Source of the DNA: Virgibacillus oceani
GTDB taxonomy: Bacteria > Bacillota > Bacilli > Bacillales > Amphibacillaceae
DNA length: 64,000 nt
Assembly: GCF_014638995.1 (NCBI RefSeq)
Contig: NZ_BMFR01000007.1
Location: 62,001-126,000 of the forward strand
Direction: 5' to 3'
In this document: positions 53,723-63,420 of the stretch, in pieces
Position numbering within the stretch: the first letter of the stretch is position 1
Layout of the letters: each line of letters begins with the position of its first letter
Notes under the pieces: generated by a model
What the model was told of the DNA's origin: nothing
The model's database searches: none
Seen by the model: only the letters and a program-made list of their open reading frames with translations
Program-made: the position numbers and the translations under genes

Positions 53723-54397
53723 ATGGAGGAAAGAGTTTTGGTGGTAGCGAGTAAGTTAATGGCAATTGGTTTGATTGTTATAAGTTTAGTTGTGGGATTC
53801 ATTTCCTTTTATATGATGAGTGATTTATCAAAGGAAAAAAAGAAAAGACACGTAGAGGAGATGAGTTCACAGTTAATTAATTTCATCATATTTATTTGGC
53901 TTGGAAAAGTGATCTTGAATTTTTCCATATTCCTCAAGGATCCCTTAGCCATATTAGCCTACCCAAGCAATTCGGAAGCATTTTATCTGGCTGTCCTATT
54001 CACTGCCTTGCTACTAGTGTATAAGTCTAAACGGCAGCGGCTGGATGTACAAGCATTTATCGAATCTTTCCTGCATGTATTTTTAGTAGCGTCATTTGTC
54101 TATGAGTTCATTCAACTCGTTTGGAACAATAATACATATTCCTTTGGTTATCTGGTTTTACTGGCTGTTCTCTTGGTATTATTTTTTCTCATCCGTGGAC
54201 ATATAACTGCTGGCACGTTAATCACCACAATACTAACCGTCTGGTCTGCCGGGGTATTTTTGTTAATACTTATGCGGCCGTTTATAACGGTGTTTGGTTA
54301 TATCTTGGCACCATGGTTTATGGGATTGTTTTTTATCATAAGTTTAATAATCATTATTATTAGATACAGAAAGAGGGATCGCAATGGGCGGAATTGA
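53723..54397 (+). CDS. Six-helix membrane protein upstream of ccdA
   Basis: About 224 residues from the ATG at 53723; GTG at 53741, after GGAGG, is also possible. About seven hydrophobic segments separated by charged loops (LSKEKKKRHVEEM and YKSKRQRLDVQAF). No Cys pairs and no family recognised. It overlaps ccdA by 14 bases, so it probably works with the CcdA-thioredoxin system. Confidence 0.65.
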   Translation: MEERVLVVASKLMAIGLIVISLVVGFISFYMMSDLSKEKKKRHVEEMSSQLINFIIFIWLGKVILNFSIFLKDPLAILAYPSNSEAFYLAVLFTALLLVYKSKRQRLDVQAFIESFLHVFLVASFVYEFIQLVWNNNTYSFGYLVLLAVLLVLFFLIRGHITAGTLITTILTVWSAGVFLLILMRPFITVFGYILAPWFMGLFFIISLIIIIIRYRKRDRNGRN

Positions 54398-55142
54398 AAC
54401 GGATACAATGTTGATTGTAGGAATGTTTTTAGCGATAGGGGCAGGGGCATTATCATTCTTGTCCCCTTGTGTACTTCCTATTTTTCCAGCTTATTTATCA
54501 TATATTACGGGGATAAGTGTGAAGGAACTGCGAGGAAATCGGAATACTAAAATTCGGCGACAGTTATTGAGCCATTCTTTATTTTTTTTACTGGCGGTTT
54601 CATTGGTTTTTATCAGCCTGGGTGCCAGTGCCTCGTTTTTGGGTCAATGGGCACAAAATTTGCTGCTAGGTGATTCAGGGTTGTTTATTCAACGGATTGC
54701 CGGGATTTTCATTATATTTATGGGATTATTTGTTGCGGGATGGATTAATATTCCAGCTTTAATGAAAGAAAAACGTTTTTATTATTCCAAAAAACCGGCT
54801 GGATATTTGGGGACGTTTTTTGTTGGTCTTGGATTTGCTGCCGGTTGGACTCCTTGTATCGGTCCGATTTTTGGATCCATTCTATTATTAGCTGCAAGTA
54901 ACCCTAGCCAGGGAATTTTTTACACCGTTATGTACGTGATTGGCTTCGCGTTGCCATTTATCGTTTTGACCTTTTTCCTTGGATCAACCAGATGGATTGT
55001 TCGACATAGTCAGGTCATTATGAAGGTAGGTGCCATTATTATGATTATCATGGGATTGGTTCTATTTTTCGGTCTCATGCCGCGAATAACAGAGTTTCTG
55101 CTTGATTTAGTACAAGATACATGGTTATCAAGATTAGGATAG
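54384..55142 (+). CDS. ccdA: Cytochrome c biogenesis / thiol-disulfide transporter CcdA
   Basis: This 252-residue membrane protein has LSFLSPCVLPIFPAYLSYIT and AAGWTPCIGPIFGSI, holding the two Cys of the CcdA/DsbD beta domain. It moves reducing power from cytosolic thioredoxin to outside thioredoxin-like proteins, here the two encoded just downstream. Confidence 0.9.
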   Translation: MGGIETDTMLIVGMFLAIGAGALSFLSPCVLPIFPAYLSYITGISVKELRGNRNTKIRRQLLSHSLFFLLAVSLVFISLGASASFLGQWAQNLLLGDSGLFIQRIAGIFIIFMGLFVAGWINIPALMKEKRFYYSKKPAGYLGTFFVGLGFAAGWTPCIGPIFGSILLLAASNPSQGIFYTVMYVIGFALPFIVLTFFLGSTRWIVRHSQVIMKVGAIIMIIMGLVLFFGLMPRITEFLLDLVQDTWLSRLG

Positions 55143-55160
55143 GAACGGAGGTTATCATCC

Positions 55161-55745
55161 ATGAAAAAAAACATCATCATTGTTATTGTAGTAGGAATGC
55201 TTGGCTTTGCTACATATGAATTTGTTACCTCACCTGGTCAAGAAGATAGCGGTGATGTCTCTGGAGGTATGATTACTTCCCCGCCCAAAGACAGTGAGGA
55301 GGAAGTGAAGGAGTCTGATGAAGTTGGGCTTGAGAAAGGGGAATTTGCTCCCGACTTTGAATTAGAAACTTTAGAAGGAGAGCGAGTACGTTTATCTGAT
55401 TATAAAGGGAAACGTGTCTTAGTTAATTTTTGGGCTACGTGGTGTCCGCCATGCAGAGCAGAAATTCCCGATTTAGAAAAACTGTATGATAAAAAAGATG
55501 TGACTATTCTAGCGGTCAATTTAACGGAATCAGAAAAAAGTGAAAACAATATTACCGATTTTGTAGAAAAATTCGGGATGACTTTCCCGGTGTTGATGGA
55601 TGTGAACTCAGATGTCTCTTCTGCTTATCGGGTTCAGGCATATCCTACTTCCTATATGATTGATTCCAATGGTCGGATCCAATTTATTGCATTAGGTGCG
55701 ATGAATTATGATCGTATGGTACAAGAACTGGAAAAGATGGAGTAA
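55161..55745 (+). CDS. Membrane-anchored thioredoxin-like protein (ResA/StoA type), copy 1
   Basis: This 194-residue protein has an N-terminal anchor (4-20), an acidic linker (25-60), and a TlpA-like thioredoxin domain with NFWATWCPPCRAEIPDLEK holding the CPPC pair, and a cis-Pro segment AYPTSYMID. It should be kept reduced by the CcdA protein 18 bases upstream. It may act on cytochrome c, copper proteins or spore proteins. Confidence 0.88.
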   Translation: MKKNIIIVIVVGMLGFATYEFVTSPGQEDSGDVSGGMITSPPKDSEEEVKESDEVGLEKGEFAPDFELETLEGERVRLSDYKGKRVLVNFWATWCPPCRAEIPDLEKLYDKKDVTILAVNLTESEKSENNITDFVEKFGMTFPVLMDVNSDVSSAYRVQAYPTSYMIDSNGRIQFIALGAMNYDRMVQELEKME

Positions 55746-55834
55746 ATGTTTTATCCCACATATATAACAGGCAGTAATACCCCCACTGATTGAAATTTCA
55801 TTTTATGAACAGAGGGCAGGGGTAATCTTCAGGA

Positions 55835-56173
55835 TAAAATGACGAAAGAAAATTTTGATGCACTACTTGTTTCCTTTAGTGTCGATCCTGATCGTGATAC
55901 ACCTGAAGTATTGAAAGAATTTGCAGAGGGTTATCAGGCCGATTTTAGCAATAGGTCGCTTTTTAAATGGTTATGCTTTTCAAACGATCAAAGAGTTTTC
56001 CATAAAATCATTTAAATCACTTACTGAAAGACCAACGGATGGGTCTGATCAGGTAACACATAGTACCAGTTTCTTTTTGGTGAATCCTTAAGGGAAAGTA
56101 ATCAAACGATACTGGCACAGATGCAAAGGACATGGATGAAATTATTGCAGATTTGAAACTAGTTCTTGATTGA
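55835..56173 (+). pseudogene. Decayed SCO1/SenC copper-chaperone gene
   Basis: A 5' piece reads MTKENFDALLVSFSVDPDRD and TPEVLKEFAEGYQADFSN. After a frameshift near 55950, FLNGYAFQTIKEFSIKSFKS and SDQVTHSTSFFLVNP appear. An in-frame TAA then interrupts, and a further shift restores DAKDMDEIIADLKLVLD to the TGA at 56171. These match the C-terminal half of Bacillus SCO1 (YpmQ/BsSCO). The N-terminal half with CxxxC is missing. Confidence 0.8.
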
Positions 56174-56202
56174 GATTCTAGAAAGATTGGAAGGTGAAAA
56201 CA

Positions 56203-56823
56203 GTGAAAAAGGCGACATTTCTTATTGTGCTTGTTGCAATGTTTGGATGGGCGATCTATGATCTTGTTGACCAACCGAAAAATACAGTTAGCCAGAATAA
56301 AGATATTGAAATGGATCAAAAAGCTAGCGCAGATAGTGAAGTGAATAAGGAAAAAGCAACCAATGAAGAAAGCAACACAGTGATAATAGAAAAAGCTACC
56401 ATCGGACTTAATGAGGGGAATATTGCGCCAGATTTTCAACTGCAGACATTGAATGGAAAAGTCGCAAAGTTATCAGATTACCGTGGGCAACGTGTCATGG
56501 TTAACTTCTGGGCTACGTGGTGTCCGCCATGCCGTGCAGAAATACCGGATTTGGAAAAATTCTATCAAAATAAAGATGTGGTTATTTTGGCAGTTAATTT
56601 GACACAAACAGAGAATAGCATGCAAGAAGTGAAGAGTTTCGTGGACGAATTTGACATGAGATTTCCTATTTTATTGGACGAAAATATTGAAGTAGCCAAT
56701 CTATATGCAATCCGTCCCATCCCAACTTCTTATATGATAGATTCAAATGGAATTATTCAATTCAAGGCTTTAGGTGCATTGCATTATGAAATGATGGTCG
56801 AAGAATTCGAAAAGATGAAGTAG
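56203..56823 (+). CDS. Membrane-anchored thioredoxin-like protein (ResA/StoA type), copy 2
   Basis: About 206 residues from the GTG at 56203 (GGAAGG upstream). N-terminal anchor, a Lys/Glu/Asn linker, then NFWATWCPPCRAEIPDLEKF with CPPC and PIPTSYMIDSNG. Highly similar to the protein at 55161-55745 through the whole catalytic domain, with diverged linkers, so the two arose by duplication. The SCO1 remnant lies between them. Confidence 0.88.
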   Translation: MKKATFLIVLVAMFGWAIYDLVDQPKNTVSQNKDIEMDQKASADSEVNKEKATNEESNTVIIEKATIGLNEGNIAPDFQLQTLNGKVAKLSDYRGQRVMVNFWATWCPPCRAEIPDLEKFYQNKDVVILAVNLTQTENSMQEVKSFVDEFDMRFPILLDENIEVANLYAIRPIPTSYMIDSNGIIQFKALGALHYEMMVEEFEKMK

Positions 56824-56863
56824 CCCTTTTCAATATCGTATAATGATGAAAGAGGTGATCTTA

Positions 56864-57547
56864 TTGAAGCAAACCGTATTGGTAGTGGAAGATGATAAAA
56901 TGATCCGCGAGCTTGTCAGCATTTATTTAAAAAAATCCGGCTATGATGTAGTAGAGGCTGCTGACGGGGAGGCGGCAAAGGAAGTCTTTTTATTAAACCA
57001 TCCATGCCTAATCATTTTGGATTTAATGCTTCCTAAACTAACCGGGGAGGCCTTCTGTATGTGGGTTCGGGAACAAGAACGTAATGAAGTATCCATAATT
57101 ATGCTGTCAGCCAAGGTGCGCACAGATGATAGAATCAATGGATTGAAAATTGGGGCAGATGATTACTTGGTGAAACCATTTGATCCAGCGGAACTTATCG
57201 CTCATGTAGAGGCTGTTTTACGGCGGACGGGTCAGTTTTGTCAAAAGATTACCTATAGTGGGTTATGTATTAAACCCAGAAAAGGAGAAGTATTACTGTT
57301 GGATAAGCAATTGAATTTGACAAAACATGAGTTCAATCTACTCTATTATTTTATGGAGAATCCGAATGTTGTAATATCAAGAGAAGATCTCATATATCAA
57401 CTATATCCCTATGCCGATAAAACCGTGCTGGATCGTACGATTGATGCACATATAAAAAAACTAAGAAGGAAAATCGAGGATAATCCCGCTTCCCCTAAAC
57501 GTATTAAAACAATTCGAGGAATGGGGTATAAATTTGTTGCGGAATAA
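56864..57547 (+). CDS. OmpR/PhoB-family response regulator
   Basis: About 227 residues. TTG at 56864 follows GAGGTG by 7 bases and is preferred to the ATG at 56843. Receiver domain with VVEDD, phospho-acceptor Asp53 in ILDLMLPK and Lys in LVKPFDP. C-terminal winged helix with LTKHEFNLLYYF and DRTIDAHIKKLRRKIED and RGMGYKF. It overlaps the kinase gene by 14 bases. Confidence 0.9.
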   Translation: MKQTVLVVEDDKMIRELVSIYLKKSGYDVVEAADGEAAKEVFLLNHPCLIILDLMLPKLTGEAFCMWVREQERNEVSIIMLSAKVRTDDRINGLKIGADDYLVKPFDPAELIAHVEAVLRRTGQFCQKITYSGLCIKPRKGEVLLLDKQLNLTKHEFNLLYYFMENPNVVISREDLIYQLYPYADKTVLDRTIDAHIKKLRRKIEDNPASPKRIKTIRGMGYKFVAE

Positions 57548-58619
57548 ACAAAGTAAGTCACTCTTTCCAAATCAATTTTTATTGCGCTTAACTTTTATCA
57601 ATATAATTGTCATTGCCTCTTTTATCGTACTAAGCAGCTGGGCAATTTATAACACTGCTTGTATTTTGGCTGATGGGTTGGTAACGGTGAACAATCAGAA
57701 ACAGGCTCAGTTTGAATCGACACTTCTTCAATACTTATGGATATTTAGCATTTCTACAATCGTAATTGGCAGTCTGATTCATTTTTATTTAACAAAAAAA
57801 ATGATGTATCCATTAAATGGGTTGATTGAATCTACAAAACGAATGAAGCAAGGTCAATACCCCAGTGCAATTAGAGTAGAATCCCATGATGAGATAGGAC
57901 AACTGATTAGTCATTTTAATGATTTGGTTCAGCAATTGAAAGACAACCAGCAACATAGGCAAAAGCTTGTATCAGATTTATCCCATGAATTTCGGACCCC
58001 CCTTTCGAATCTTAATGGTTATCTAAATGCATTAAAAGATGGTGTAATTGAGGCTGATCAAAAACTGTATCAATCGCTTCATGGAGAATCCAAGCGGCTC
58101 ATCAGCATGGTTGAACAAATTGAACAGCTGAAAGAATGGGATTATGTATCGAAACAAACTTTTTCTGAAAAAGAACCTATTGATATGCAGTTTTTAGTTG
58201 AGCAATCTGCCCAAATGTTTCATTGGTCATTGAATAAGGAAGGTATTATAGTCAACGTTCAGGTAGAACCCGGAATAGTGCATGTAGATAATGGGGGAAT
58301 CTCACAAGTTATTAGTAATTTAATTGACAATGCTATTCGCTATTATCTGGGACCGGAACCAATAATAATAAAAGGGGAAACTCTAAAGTCAGGATATATG
58401 CTTTCCATTTCTGGCACGGGTCAATCGATTCCAATAGCAGAACAAGAAAGAATATTTGAGAGGTTTTACCGTATAGATCATTCACGGGCGCAAGATTTGG
58501 GAGGAACAGGGCTTGGACTTGCCATTTCAAAAGAAATTATTGAACATCATAATGGAAAGATTGGGGTTAAGTCGGAAGGTCATTATCATACATTTTGGTT
58601 TACATTGCCGCTTTGCTAA
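57534..58619 (+). CDS. Sensor histidine kinase with altered ATP-site G1 box
   Basis: This 361-residue protein (TTG start overlapping the regulator gene) has two membrane helices (about 19-40 and 66-86) and a short extracellular loop of about 25 residues. It continues with HAMP, a DHp box with His151 in SDLSHEFRTPLSNL, and an ATPase domain with N box NLIDNAIRYY and G2 GGTGLGLAISKE. The G1 box reads SGTGQSIP where SDTGxGIP is usual: Gly294 replaces the adenine-binding Asp and Ser298 the second Gly. Its kinase activity may be low. Confidence 0.88.
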   Translation: MLRNKQSKSLFPNQFLLRLTFINIIVIASFIVLSSWAIYNTACILADGLVTVNNQKQAQFESTLLQYLWIFSISTIVIGSLIHFYLTKKMMYPLNGLIESTKRMKQGQYPSAIRVESHDEIGQLISHFNDLVQQLKDNQQHRQKLVSDLSHEFRTPLSNLNGYLNALKDGVIEADQKLYQSLHGESKRLISMVEQIEQLKEWDYVSKQTFSEKEPIDMQFLVEQSAQMFHWSLNKEGIIVNVQVEPGIVHVDNGGISQVISNLIDNAIRYYLGPEPIIIKGETLKSGYMLSISGTGQSIPIAEQERIFERFYRIDHSRAQDLGGTGLGLAISKEIIEHHNGKIGVKSEGHYHTFWFTLPLC

Positions 58620-58630
58620 CAAAAAAGTTC

Positions 58631-58663
58631 ATCATGCTGTTAATGTAATACTGACAGCATGAT
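58631..58663. terminator. Stem-loop after the histidine kinase gene
   Basis: ATCATGCTGT (58631-58640) pairs perfectly with ACAGCATGAT (58654-58663). The T tract is on the minus-strand side, so it may act in that direction. Confidence 0.45.
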
Positions 58664-58721
58664 TATCGAAATTAATAACTGTGTGTTTTTCTTAAAAGTA
58701 AAGGAAGTATAAAATTTAGCA

Positions 58722-58868
58722 CTATTCAGCTCCTTTTTGCAGTTGTTCATAATTATAAGTGGGTGTCTGTTTACTAAGTGAATCGATTATATGCATGGAC
58801 AGCATCTGATCTGCAAGCTCTGTGTGTTTTTTAGTTACGAGGTTTATAGTGCATAGTCCACTTTGTTT
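58722..58868 (-). pseudogene. Possible C-terminal coding remnant
   Basis: The minus strand has an open stretch of about 48 codons ending in TAG at 58722-58724, reading KQSGLCTINLVTKKHTEL and so on to NYEQLQKGAE. It lacks a start and ribosome site. Upstream, another frame (LFKGIESFVSLIPTD) at about 58885-58970 also looks coding-like. Origin not recognised. Chance open frames are possible. Confidence 0.25.
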
Positions 58869-59057
58869 TGTATAGTTATTTACGAAAATAAAAGTTGATT
58901 GATAAAGGCAGAGGGGTAGGGTCTGTGGGGATCAAGCTAACGAATGATTCAATTCCTTTAAATAGTTGTTCATAAGGGGGGAAGTTCCCCTTAATTTTAA
59001 TTCCCACCTAAAACAACCACGTTTATTCCAAGTAAAGCTTCCAAATAAAAGAAGTCA

Positions 59058-59600
59058 TTATCTGTTATTAATCCCCCGCTGCAGATAAATCATTTCCTCT
59101 GCAAGTTTCTGAATCCTCTCGGAAACACTTCGATCAATTATTTCATCACTGTCTTCGTTAAAGGAATCATTATGGATATAGACATTACCTGTAGGAATTA
59201 ATCCCTTGAAATAGGAGAGAACCGGCTTTAATTGATATTCTGGCACTAAAAAATGCTTGTTGGACCAACCCGTAGCTACGATGCCTGTTACCTTATATTT
59301 GAAGGCATTTTCAGGGAAATGGTCTAACAAGTTTTTTAATGCTCCCGAAATAGATGCTTGATAAATTGGTGTGCCAAACACGAGAAAATCGGCTGACAAA
59401 ATTTTAGTAACAACTTCCCAGGTATCATCGTTATAATCTGCTAACGGGGCACCAACAGAGAATTCAATCTCATATTCCCTCAGGTCAATTAATTCTGTCT
59501 GTATAGTTGAATCCTGAAGCTGAGCTGCAACCAAAACATCGTTTACAGCTAGGGAGGTTTTTTCACCAGACAAAGCTCCCGAAATCCCGACTAGTTTCAT
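59058..59600 (-). CDS. NADPH-dependent FMN reductase (SsuE-like)
   Basis: This 180-residue flavodoxin-fold protein has GISGALSGEKTSLAV for FMN phosphate, FGTPIYQASISGALKNLLD, and a final Glu/Leu helix. This fits the NADPH-FMN reductase family (SsuE, chromate/azo reductase-like). AAAAGGGG upstream. Single gene near copper genes. Confidence 0.85.
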   Translation of the reverse strand: MKLVGISGALSGEKTSLAVNDVLVAAQLQDSTIQTELIDLREYEIEFSVGAPLADYNDDTWEVVTKILSADFLVFGTPIYQASISGALKNLLDHFPENAFKYKVTGIVATGWSNKHFLVPEYQLKPVLSYFKGLIPTGNVYIHNDSFNEDSDEIIDRSVSERIQKLAEEMIYLQRGINNR

Positions 59601-59835
59601 CGTTACTACCCCTTTTCATAGTATGATTAATATTGTATTGAATAAGGTACCACTTTAGCGCCTTATCCTCATTGCAGCTTTTCCTTGATTCATCATGGGC
59701 AACTAGTAGTGTTATTATAGGAAGCTTATCTTATCCTAAATCTATCTGCAAAAAATTTGCCTTTAACGGGCATACACGAATTCCATGCCGTTAATTAATT
59801 GAATCAATCTTCTTTGTGCCTTTATTAATCATACT

Positions 59836-60453
59836 TTACTCAATAGGTGATAATTCATTTTCAGTAACCCATTTATGATTTGTTACCTTATCACCACCGG
59901 TAGTTGGCATGTAATCTACCATATACACAGTTGTCTCCTTAGCTGTTTCTATTACTGCGGTAGCTCCTTTCATACCTTTCATATGTGATGCTTCAATTGT
60001 GACCTCGGATCCAGGTTCAAAAGGCACTTCTTTGGCATCTGCAATTTCTTCGTGAATAACCCATTTATGATTTTTTACTCTTTCTCCGCCGGTTGTTGGT
60101 GTATAGGATACCGAATAGACTGTTGTATGAAATGCACCTGCAATTGTTGCCTTTGCACCTTTCATGCCTTTCATATGTTCAGACTGAATAATCGCCTGGC
60201 TGCCAACTTCATAGGTAGGATTATCAGCAGCCTTCAGATCATCTGGAACCTCCCCCGTGCTTGAATGATCCATCTCCATATGATCGTCTGAACCTGATTC
60301 CATTTCGGTATCGGACTGTTTATCAGAGTTAGTCTCCATTTCAGTATCCTGCTTTTCAGCTGGTTCATTTTCCGCATTGCTGCTGCATGCGGATAGTGCA
60401 AATATAGAAATTAGAAAAACGATTCCTATCGTGATCAGTCTACTCTTCATCAT
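59836..60453 (-). CDS. YdhK family lipoprotein with two DUF1541 repeats
   Basis: This 205-residue lipoprotein has lipobox LSACSSN, a Glu/Asp/Met/His-rich linker (about 27-68 with HMEMDHSS), and two similar 55-residue DUF1541 units: EHMKGMKGAKATIAG...PTTGGERVKNHKW and SHMKGMKGATAVIET...PTTGGDKVTNHKW. B. subtilis YdhK and relatives occur with copper-resistance genes. Met/His-rich parts hint at copper binding outside the cell (inference). Confidence 0.85.
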   Translation of the reverse strand: MMKSRLITIGIVFLISIFALSACSSNAENEPAEKQDTEMETNSDKQSDTEMESGSDDHMEMDHSSTGEVPDDLKAADNPTYEVGSQAIIQSEHMKGMKGAKATIAGAFHTTVYSVSYTPTTGGERVKNHKWVIHEEIADAKEVPFEPGSEVTIEASHMKGMKGATAVIETAKETTVYMVDYMPTTGGDKVTNHKWVTENELSPIE

Positions 60454-61194
60454 TTATGCTCCTTTCATTTTTACAGTTTAATGTTACTCTACCCGAAAAA
60501 TATGTAAAATAATTGCAGACTATTTTACATCCATGTTAAAAATGTTCAAGTATTGGGTCATTATCAGTAAAATTCCATGTGCGGTTGTTCTATATATGTT
60601 TGTATTTATCCGCTTTATTAAGCTAATTACACAGAAAATGGATAATTTTTTGGTATGATATATTTTTATAGCAAAGAATTGGTGCGAGGTATTTTTTTCA
60701 TAGTAAAGCTGTTTATATTAGTATGAGGAGCCATTATCAAATTATCATGATTTTATTTCTTATAATTTTTTCACTTGACAATACCCTACATAGGTATGGT
60801 AAATTGAAAGCGATCAAATTGAGGAGGTTGTTGTTTGAGTGATGAATACAACTAAAAGGTATGTCCCGGGGTAGCTGTTACCTATTGAAAGAAATGCTAA
60901 AAAGTTATATGGACCCATAAGGGCATGGGTAAAAGTGGATACAAATGCAGTGAAGAACTGCTACTTCTCCACATTAATACCCCTATTACATTCTGATAGA
61001 TAAAATGCAATCATAATTTACAGTTCAAACACTGTTCGGATAAGAGTATTCGACGATTAAATAATACGATGCAGGGGTATTGTATAAAAGAAGCCATATA
61101 AGGTTGTGTTCAGGTATAGAGAAAAAAGGCAGGTTTCCTGTGAAGTATGTAATAGCAATTTAAGGAATAATAGAAGTGAAGGGAGCACAAATGT
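60454..61194. other. Region between ydhK-like and copB genes
   Basis: Apart from the operator-containing promoter at 60775, it has GAGGAGG followed by a TTG frame of only six codons (MSDEYN), and no long open frame with a ribosome site. Two further half-like motifs ATACCCCTA (about 60980) and GGGGTAT (about 61074) recall CsoR sites. A small decayed gene is possible but not shown. Confidence 0.35.
60775..60803 (+). promoter_or_regulatory. CsoR-type operator in promoter upstream of copB
   Basis: TTGACA (60775-60780) is followed by ATACCCTACATAGGTAT (60781-60797), a perfect ATACC-N7-GGTAT inverted repeat that fills the 17-base spacer; the -10 (GGTAAA/TAAATT) is weak. The design is the same as at 47938-47966. 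CsoR itself is not encoded in this window. Confidence 0.7.
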
Positions 61195-63327
61195 ATGCCA
61201 AATTATCAAGATGAAGAACATGTTCAGGATACCCATAGCAATAAAGGGGAAGGCTCACATGGGCATCACCATACAGGAGTACATGAACATCATGACCACC
61301 ATAATCATGCACATGAAAAGATGAGCGGTGATTCACACAATCATGGAAGTCATGGAGGCCATGCCGGTCACGGACACGGAAACCATGATCACGGTGATAT
61401 GGTTAGTGATTTTAAAAAACGCTTTTATATCTCATTAATCATTACGGTTCCAATACTTGTTTTATCACCAATGATACAAGAATTCATTGGTGTGGATCTT
61501 CGATTTGCGAATGATCAATATATCTTATTCGCGCTTTCAACATTTGTATTTTTCTATGGGGGCTGGCCGTTTCTAGCAGGTGGTATTCATGAGTTAAAGG
61601 ATAAGAATCCAGGCATGATGACTCTCATTGGTCTTGCTATATTAGTTGCTTATGGCTATAGTTCATTAACCGTGTTTGGCTGGGAAGGAAAAGACTTCTT
61701 TTGGGAATTAGCCACGTTAATTGACATTATGCTGCTGGGACATTGGATAGAAATGCGTTCTGTCATGGGGGCTTCCAATGCACTTGAAGAACTGATTAAA
61801 CTGATGCCCAGTGAGGCGCATAAACTCGATGACAATGGCAATGTATATGACGTACCAGTATCTGATTTGCAAAACGGGGACAGGGTACTTGTTAAACCTG
61901 GTGAAAAAATCCCTGTAGATGGTGCGATTTTGGATGGGAAGTCAGCTATTGATGAATCGATGCTTACTGGTGAATCTGTGCCAGTTGAAAAATATAAAGG
62001 TGATGAAGTGATTGGCGGTTCCATTAACAATGAAGGATCGCTTACTATTCAGGTCGAAAAGACGGGAGAAGATTCCTATTTGTCGCAGGTAGTTACACTG
62101 GTAAGGGAAGCACAAGAATCGAAATCAAGGACGCAGGATGTAACAAACCGTGCGGCAAAATGGCTTTTTTATTTAGCATTAGCATCGGGTTTACTAACTT
62201 TGATTGTATGGTTGATGCTAGGGTATCCTTTTGATGTTGCACTGGAGCGGATGGTTACCGTTATGGTTATTACATGTCCGCATGCACTTGGGTTGGCCGC
62301 TCCACTGGTTATAGCTGTTTCAACATCTATTTCGGCTAAACAAGGATTGCTGATTCGAAATCGTGCTAATTTTGAAGGGGCAAGAAATCTAGATGCAGTT
62401 GTTTTCGATAAAACAGGGACATTAACAAAAGGTGAATTTGGTGTAACAGATATTATTCCAAACAAGGGGTATCGTGAAGAAGAAATCCTCATTTGGGCAG
62501 CAAGTCTGGAACAAAATTCGGAGCATCCATTAGCTGCAGGTGTAGTAAATTCTGCAAAAGAAAAAGATTTACAATTTAAAAGGGTTTCCGAATTTGAATC
62601 CATAACAGGGAAAGGTATTGAAGGTCTTGTAGATGACAAGAAAGTAAATGTAGTAAGTCCCGGGTATGTTAACAATCATGAAATGACATATGATCGGGAA
62701 ACATTTAATAAAATGTCTGGGGAAGGAAAAACGGTTGTCTTTGTTTTGCTGCAGGATCAATTGATCGGCATGATAGCACTTGCAGACATGGTTCGCGAAA
62801 CGGCAAAAGAGGCGGTTGCATCATTAAAAGAAAGTGGAATTCATCCGATTATGCTTACAGGTGACAATGAGAAAGTTGCCCATTGGGTAGCAAAACAACT
62901 GGATATCGATAAGGTTTACCCCGAAGTTTTACCAAATGAAAAATCTGATCAGGTGAAAAAAATAAAGGATAAAGGCTGGAAAGTTGCGATGACGGGTGAC
63001 GGAGTGAATGATGCTCCAGCACTGGCAACAGCAGATTTAGGTATTGCAATCGGTGCCGGGACAGATGTAGCAATGGAAACGGCGGATGTTGTCCTTGTTA
63101 AAAGTAATCCAAAAGACGTAGTGGCGCTAATCAATTTATCAAGAAAAACGTATCGAAAAATGGTACAAAACCTATGGTGGGCAACGGGATATAATATTTT
63201 TGCAATTCCCCTTGCTGCAGGTGTGTTAGCGCCTGTTGGAATTGTGTTAAGCCCAGCATTAGGTGCAGTATTAATGAGCCTAAGTACGGTTATTGTAGCG
63301 ATTAATGCAAAATTGTTGAAAGCATGA
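61195..63327 (+). CDS. copB: Copper-translocating P-type ATPase, CopB type (P1B-3)
   Basis: This 710-residue protein has a His-rich N-terminus (residues about 20-65, many HxH and HHH runs) instead of CxxC domains. It has eight helices, actuator TGES, CPH in [15 protein letters not shown] as the metal site, phosphorylated [12 protein letters not shown], and [16 protein letters not shown] hinge. The CPH motif puts it in the CopB (Cu/Ag export) group, such as E. hirae CopB. Start ATG at 61195 after AAGGGAG. Confidence 0.92.
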   Translation: MPNYQDEEHVQDTHSNKGEGSHGHHHTGVHEHHDHHNHAHEKMSGDSHNHGSHGGHAGHGHGNHDHGDMVSDFKKRFYISLIITVPILVLSPMIQEFIGVDLRFANDQYILFALSTFVFFYGGWPFLAGGIHELKDKNPGMMTLIGLAILVAYGYSSLTVFGWEGKDFFWELATLIDIMLLGHWIEMRSVMGASNALEELIKLMPSEAHKLDDNGNVYDVPVSDLQNGDRVLVKPGEKIPVDGAILDGKSAIDESMLTGESVPVEKYKGDEVIGGSINNEGSLTIQVEKTGEDSYLSQVVTLVREAQESKSRTQDVTNRAAKWLFYLALASGLLTLIVWLMLGYPFDVALERMVTVMVITCPHALGLAAPLVIAVSTSISAKQGLLIRNRANFEGARNLDAVVFDKTGTLTKGEFGVTDIIPNKGYREEEILIWAASLEQNSEHPLAAGVVNSAKEKDLQFKRVSEFESITGKGIEGLVDDKKVNVVSPGYVNNHEMTYDRETFNKMSGEGKTVVFVLLQDQLIGMIALADMVRETAKEAVASLKESGIHPIMLTGDNEKVAHWVAKQLDIDKVYPEVLPNEKSDQVKKIKDKGWKVAMTGDGVNDAPALATADLGIAIGAGTDVAMETADVVLVKSNPKDVVALINLSRKTYRKMVQNLWWATGYNIFAIPLAAGVLAPVGIVLSPALGAVLMSLSTVIVAINAKLLKA

Positions 63328-63350
63328 TTGTTCAGGGCGGGTGGTACAGG

Positions 63351-63410
63351 AATATCGGCAGGAGAAAAGAAATATCAGCAGGAGAGCACGAATATCGGCA
63401 GGAGGGCAAA
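63351..63410. repeat. Second 20-bp tandem repeat, three units
   Basis: AATATCGGCAGGAGAAAAGA (63351), AATATCAGCAGGAGAGCACG (63371), AATATCGGCAGGAGGGCAAA (63391), then a broken AATATCGGAT. The unit is the same as the array at 38205-38403. It is joined directly to a fragment of the dispersed hairpin repeat. Confidence 0.85.
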
Positions 63411-63420
63411 AATATCGGAT

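Noticed and set aside
60833..61000. A copZ or csoR gene between the CsoR-type operator and copB
   Set aside because: No CxxC metal-binding or CsoR pattern could be read in any frame; only a six-codon frame follows the ribosome site.
61106..61324. A 72-residue frame overlapping the start of copB
   Set aside because: It overlaps the His-rich start of copB in another frame and has no convincing ribosome site.
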